Below are positions 5,279-8,201 of a stretch of 8,201 nt of DNA, in pieces; within the stretch, counting starts at the first letter, position 1; every line of letters starts with the position of its first letter. The notes under the pieces were generated by a model. It had not been told where the DNA came from. It saw nothing but the letters and a program-made list of their open reading frames with translations, and did not search any database. This DNA is from JAICLL01 sp035252155. GTDB taxonomy: Bacteria > Planctomycetota > Planctomycetia > Pirellulales > JAICIG01. The stretch is taken from positions 1 through 8,201 of the forward strand of contig DATFDL010000256.1 of assembly GCA_035252155.1 (NCBI GenBank), read 5' to 3'. The position numbers and the translations under genes are program-made.

Positions 5279-6340
5279 TTATCCCTTCCGCCCGAGCATC
5301 CGGTCGAGCGCGTCGGACGTCTGATAGACCAGCGCCTCGGGATAATGCTGGAAGGGATGGAAATACTCGAACGTCAGATAGCCGTCGTAGCCCGTCCGGT
5401 CGAGGGCCTCCATGACGGCGGGCCAGTTGGTGGTGCCGTCGAGCAGCGTGCGAAACGTGTTCAAATTGAACTCGTGCGTTCGCTTGTCCCACTCCTTGAA
5501 ATGGACGTTCTTGATCCGTTCGCCCAGCACCGCAATCCAATGCTCGGGAAACTGGTACTGCATGATGTTGCCCGTGTCGAAGTGGACGCGCACGTGCGGG
5601 CTTTGAAAACTATCGACAAACTCGACCATCTCCTCAGGGCTGAAGAGATAACCGTTGGCAAAGATGTTTTCGATGTTGAGCGTGACGCCGGCTTTTTCGG
5701 CGTCGGGCAGAAGCTGCCCGATGGCCTCGCGGGCGCGGCGGTCGCAGACGTCGTTGGGCACCGGCTCGATGCCTTCGATCCAGGGAATGTAGACCGCCCC
5801 CGGCACCACCAGCAGGTTGTCGGTGCCCAACTGCTTGGCCGCGGCGATCATTTGCCGGGCCAGCGCCAGGCCCTTCTTGCGCCGCTCGGGGTCGTTGGCG
5901 GTGAGCGAGTAGGGCCAATACAAAAATGAACAGACCCCGCTGACGGCGATGCCCGCCTTGCGGGCCAGCGCGTCGACGGCGTCGATCTCTTCCGGCGTCG
6001 ATTCGGCCGAGAACTCGCCCTCCAGGGCAAAGTTGATCTCGACGGCGTCGAACCCCGCATCCTTGGCCAAATGGAAGCAATCGGCCAACGACATTTGCTG
6101 CGGATAGGGAAAGGCCCAGAGATTGATCGACTTCTTCATGCCGTAGCGTTTGGCCGCCTTCGACGAGCCTTGCTTTGCCGGCGAAGCGTCTTGGTCGTCT
6201 CCGCGTGCCAGTCCTTGAGCCGCTAAAAACGCCGAGCCGAAGGCGGCGGTGTAGGCCAACAGTTCACGGCGGCCCAGCGGCGCCGTAGCGGAGTCGTGGT
6301 CATGAGTCGGCTGAGTCGATGGTGAAGTGCGTTCGCGCAT
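5279..6340 (-). CDS. Tat-exported sugar phosphate isomerase/epimerase (TIM barrel)
   Basis: The 353-aa product has the AP-endonuclease-2-like TIM barrel of sugar phosphate isomerases/epimerases, enzymes that move a carbonyl or invert a centre in sugars using a bound divalent metal. Four likely metal ligands stand at the expected strand ends: Glu224 (LNIENIF), Asp255 (VHFDTGN), His280 (KNVHFKEW) and Glu325 (LTFEYF). VEINFALEGEF (100-110) marks an early strand. The N-terminus holds a twin-arginine signal, LGRRELLAYTAAFGSAFLAAQGLA (22-45), so the enzyme probably acts outside the cytoplasm. The start is ATG at 6340, because GGAG (6350-6347 on the minus strand) lies 6 nt upstream; the frame stays open to 6577 but only through repeat-derived sequence. 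Substrate is unknown; planctomycetes carry many such paralogues. It is divergent from the DJ-1 gene. On the minus strand a TTGACA (6397-6392) is present but without a good -10. Confidence 0.9.
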   Translation of the reverse strand: MRERTSPSTQPTHDHDSATAPLGRRELLAYTAAFGSAFLAAQGLARGDDQDASPAKQGSSKAAKRYGMKKSINLWAFPYPQQMSLADCFHLAKDAGFDAVEINFALEGEFSAESTPEEIDAVDALARKAGIAVSGVCSFLYWPYSLTANDPERRKKGLALARQMIAAAKQLGTDNLLVVPGAVYIPWIEGIEPVPNDVCDRRAREAIGQLLPDAEKAGVTLNIENIFANGYLFSPEEMVEFVDSFQSPHVRVHFDTGNIMQYQFPEHWIAVLGERIKNVHFKEWDKRTHEFNLNTFRTLLDGTTNWPAVMEALDRTGYDGYLTFEYFHPFQHYPEALVYQTSDALDRMLGRKG

Positions 6341-6346
6341 GAAAGG

Positions 6347-6350
6347 CTCC
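6347..6350 (-). promoter_or_regulatory. Shine-Dalgarno GGAG selecting start 6340
   Basis: On the minus strand GGAG lies 6 nt before ATG 6340. It decides against the much earlier in-frame start at 6577, which would add 79 residues without signal-peptide or domain features. Confidence 0.65.
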
Positions 6351-6475
6351 GGCAAAGAGAGTCGCGGTGATCTGGATTCAATGACCCGCCCTGTCAATGT
6401 ACGCCATCGTGCCTTATGCTGGAAGCAGCGCCCGCGAAGCCAATGGTTTCGTTTGAGCTTAGCGGCGCTGCGGAC

Positions 6476-6660
6476 GATGGCCTTCCAGGCCGTCGCTATA
6501 CTGCACGCGAGCGTGAATGCGGTAATGTGGGACAGCCGCCCTCGGCTGTCTCGCGGTCGCCTTTGGCGACCACCCACAGCCGGGGGCGGCTATGCCACAC
6601 CGGCGAAAATGTCTCACGGCCGCGTCAAGTAGAAGACCGCCGACGGCCTGGAAGGCCATC
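6476..6660. repeat. 185-bp long palindromic element with 20-bp terminal inverted repeats (copy 3)
   Basis: The ends are a perfect 20-bp inverted repeat, 6476-6495 against 6641-6660 (each reading GATGGCCTTCCAGGCCGTCG inward). Nested inside are two inverted arms of the window's common motif, 6527-6549 (GTGGGACAGCCG, CCCT, CGGCTGT) and its diverged inverted copy 6576-6598. At the centre is a perfect 7-bp hairpin, GGTCGCC-TTT-GGCGACC, at 6555-6571. The inner arms are symmetric about 6562.5, matching the central hairpin. The left half (6495-6549) is 45/55 identical to the minus strand of 2210-2264. There is no coding capacity, so if mobile it would be a MITE-like, non-autonomous element. I did not identify target-site duplications. 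Confidence 0.8.
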
Positions 6661-6704
6661 CTCCACGCGACACGATTCCCTTCGACTCTAACACGCGCAA
6701 TCCC

Positions 6705-7253
6705 ATGACTTCCGCTCTCACGCATCCGCACATCAACGCCCGCGTGCTCATCTTCGTCGACAACGTTTACGAAGACTTGGAGCTTTGGTATCCCAAGCTG
6801 CGATTGGAGGAGGCCAGCGTCGAGGTGGTCGTGGCGGGGCCTGAGTTCGGCCACAAGTACACGGGCAAGCACGGCTACCCATGTGTCTCCGATGCGGCGA
6901 TCGGCGAGGTGGAGGCAGCCCAGTTCGACGGCGTATTGTTGCCCGGCGGTTTCATGCCCGACAAGCTGCGCCGCGACCCCAAGGTGCTCGACCTGGTGCG
7001 TCAATTCGCCGAGGCGAAAAAACTGGTGGCGGCCATTTGTCACGGCGGCTGGATTGCGATTTCGGCGGGCGTTTATCGCGGCGTGCGCGTGACCGGCTCG
7101 TTGGGGATCAAAGACGACTTGGTCAATGCCGGCGCGATCTGGCAAGACGCGCCGGTGGTAGTTGACCGCCATTTTGTCTCGAGCCGCAAGCCGGACGACC
7201 TGCCCGACTTTTGCCGCGCCATCTTGGACGTGTTCGGCGAGCAACGTCGCTGA
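6705..7253 (+). CDS. DJ-1/PfpI family protein (class I glutamine amidotransferase-like)
   Basis: The 182-aa product is a complete DJ-1/PfpI-fold protein, a superfamily containing cysteine proteases, glyoxalase-type deglycases and chaperones. The first strand and following acidic pair are visible as VLIFVDNVYEDLELWYP (14-30), with Glu23 in the position of the conserved active-site Glu. LLPGGFMPDKLRRDP (78-92) is the family PGG loop. The nucleophile elbow is AAICHGGWIAISAG (109-122), with Cys112 followed by His113, as in PfpI-type members. VTGSLGIKDDLVNAGA (129-144) matches the C-terminal block. There is no signal peptide, so it is probably cytoplasmic. The exact reaction cannot be told from sequence. 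The start is ATG 6705, matching family length; no strong Shine-Dalgarno is present. It stands alone on its strand, divergent from the isomerase gene. Confidence 0.92.
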   Translation: MTSALTHPHINARVLIFVDNVYEDLELWYPKLRLEEASVEVVVAGPEFGHKYTGKHGYPCVSDAAIGEVEAAQFDGVLLPGGFMPDKLRRDPKVLDLVRQFAEAKKLVAAICHGGWIAISAGVYRGVRVTGSLGIKDDLVNAGAIWQDAPVVVDRHFVSSRKPDDLPDFCRAILDVFGEQRR

Positions 7254-7437
7254 TCGGGTCGGCGGGCCATGTTCCTACCTCCTGCCAGGCCACCGCGGGA
7301 AGCAATCGGCCCTCGCTGAGTCGACAGTTGATTTACCGGCGCGCGGCTGCGATATTCGGACTGGCAGAGTCCATCTCAACTCCTGTGGGGTTTTGTCGCG
7401 CGAAGGCTGCTCGCGATTTCCCCGACACGAGATTGCA
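7254..7437. other. Convergent gap after the DJ-1 gene; nothing recognised
   Basis: These 184 bp lie between the DJ-1 stop and the 3' end of the minus-strand pseudogene. I see no gene, repeat copy or clear intrinsic terminator here. Confidence 0.5.
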
Positions 7438-8088
7438 TTATTTCAGCGATCGTTTCCGCTGGAATGCTCGCTTCTGTTCGGACGGATTCCTTAGCCGCAC
7501 GCGAAACACCAAGTCGGGCGGTGTGCCAACCAATGCGTCTGTCACCTGTCCGTCTTGATCGGTTTCATCAGGCCCGACGCTGTAGACCTTATACGCTGCC
7601 TCGTCAACGCGATAACGCAACGGCTGGCCGTCGAACGGATCGAGAGGCACTTCGGGCAAAAACTCGGGCACCAAAGCGTCTAACGATTCTGGCAGCTTCG
7701 CATGCCGAAGTCGAAAACGTTCGATCGCCACAGCGACCCTCGCCGTATCCATTGGAGTTCCGGGAGTATGCGTTCCAGTTGCCCGCGGGCAATTCCAACG
7801 AAAATCACTCGTACAAGTTGTGCGGAAAGCGTCGGGTCTTTCGCCACGCTCTGGGCTTCAGCCAAAACCGCCTCAATTGCCGCGGCCGCGCGACGATAGT
7901 CACGATGGCGTACCGCGACTTCCGATTCCAGGGTCAAGAATGCGCGCCAGCTCGGCCCGGACGCGCTGCTTGGCCGCCAGCCAGCCGATGCCCAGCGCCG
8001 CCAGGAAAAGCAGAATCAACACCACCACGCCGCCGAGCAGCACGACGCCCGGCCTGATGCGTCGGCGGATCATCTGGGGCGCTAGCAT
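7438..8088 (-). pseudogene. Decayed membrane-anchored planctomycete protein with two internal deletions/frameshifts
   Basis: Three pieces of what looks like one protein lie in order on the minus strand but in three frames. Piece A (8088 to about 7940) begins MLAPQMIRRRIRPG, has one membrane helix (VVLLGGVVVLILLFLAALGIG) and ends AAKQRVRAELARI. Piece B (about 7937 to 7750) reads TLESEVAVRHRDYRRAAAAI...LSAQLVRVIFVGIARGQLERILPELQW, helical and repeat-like. Piece C (7752-7438) reads DTARVAVAIERFRLRHAKLPESLDALVPEFL..VPLDPFDGQPLRYR and ends after a FRVRLR strand. In family members as I remember them, long segments separate A from B and B from C, so the frame changes near 7940 and 7750 probably mark deletions, not point indels. 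Function is unknown to me: an anchored protein whose C-terminal region resembles domains beside type II secretion/pilin-like proteins. It is unlikely to be functional in its present form. Confidence 0.72.
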
Positions 8089-8201
8089 GGAACGGTTCCG
8101 AAGTTCAAGTACGGAGTTCATTGAACCCGGCCGCGCGCGGTTTTGCAAACGTGCATGAAGTAGGGCGACCTTCAGGTCTCCAACGCACCGCCTGTTGTTT
8201 T
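8089..8201. other. Right edge, upstream of the pseudogene
   Basis: The minus-strand frame stays open to 8148, but no ribosome-binding site supports starts at 8121 or 8148. GACCT-TC-AGGTC (8168-8179) is a small palindrome of a type I associate with planctomycete intergenic repeats. No gene is recognised in the last 50 bp. Confidence 0.35.

Larger units (their letters stand above)
6341..6704. other. 364-bp divergent intergenic region
   Basis: It separates the minus-strand isomerase from the plus-strand DJ-1 gene and should hold both promoters. Half of it (6476-6660) is a long palindromic repeat. Between the isomerase start and the repeat I see a TTGACA on the minus strand (6397-6392) but only a poor -10 (CAGATC) 17 bp further. 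The 44 bp between the repeat and ATG 6705 show no clear Shine-Dalgarno or promoter. Confidence 0.6.

Noticed and set aside
5045..5929. 294-codon open frame on the plus strand
   Set aside because: It lies opposite the isomerase gene, whose conserved motifs, Tat signal and Shine-Dalgarno are clear. The plus-strand translation has no recognisable domain.
6369..6397. Strong promoter for the isomerase on the minus strand
   Set aside because: TTGACA is a perfect -35, but the hexamer 17 bp downstream (CAGATC) matches only 2 of 6 -10 positions.
6341..6577. Longer start for the isomerase gene (79 extra residues)
   Set aside because: The extension comes partly from the palindromic repeat, would place the Tat signal internally and lacks a ribosome-binding site. 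ATG 6340 has GGAG 6 nt upstream.
1..8201. tRNA, rRNA or known riboswitch
   Set aside because: I saw no tRNA-like cloverleaf with TTC-AA arm in an intergenic region, no rRNA segment and no riboswitch consensus.

Overview
The window looks like a chromosomal segment of a high-GC planctomycete, probably in or near the Pirellulales. This rests on three things: a Tat-exported DUF1501 protein, Tat-exported sugar isomerase/epimerase-like TIM-barrel proteins of the type common in that phylum, and intergenic hairpins of the ACAGCCG-CCCT-CGGCTGT kind. The assignment comes from recognising families by eye, not from a database search.

Layout. Positions 1-2158 carry histidine biosynthesis genes on the + strand: the 3' end of hisD, complete hisC, complete hisB. 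Each gap holds repeat DNA, and the hisD reading frame runs out through a GGGTTCA heptamer repeat before it stops. Positions 2159-2345 hold another palindromic repeat and a plausible sigma-70-type promoter. That promoter would drive a small conserved hypothetical gene (79 aa) and a DUF1501 gene whose ribosome binding site overlaps the small gene's stop codon. Directly downstream (4010-4849) is a tightly spaced pair of less GC-rich genes: a 110-aa protein of unknown function and a 167-aa protein whose N-terminal half resembles HEPN helices. This pair is the best candidate here for an undescribed two-gene system.

Positions 4850-5278 have no confident gene, only a possible 31-aa single-pass membrane peptide and two hairpin repeats. 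A Tat-exported sugar phosphate isomerase/epimerase lies on the minus strand (5279-6340). It is divergent from a DJ-1/PfpI-family gene (6705-7253), and a roughly 185-bp long palindromic element sits between them. The right end (7438-8088, minus) is a decayed gene: an N-terminal membrane segment, a middle part and a C-terminal domain survive in three different reading frames, joined by two apparent internal deletions.

The his genes work in one pathway: HisB dehydrates imidazoleglycerol phosphate, HisC transaminates the resulting imidazole acetol phosphate, and HisD performs the final oxidation to histidine. The other genes show no obvious shared pathway. A striking shared property of the window is a family of dispersed palindromic repeats, present in at least three diverged copies, all between genes.
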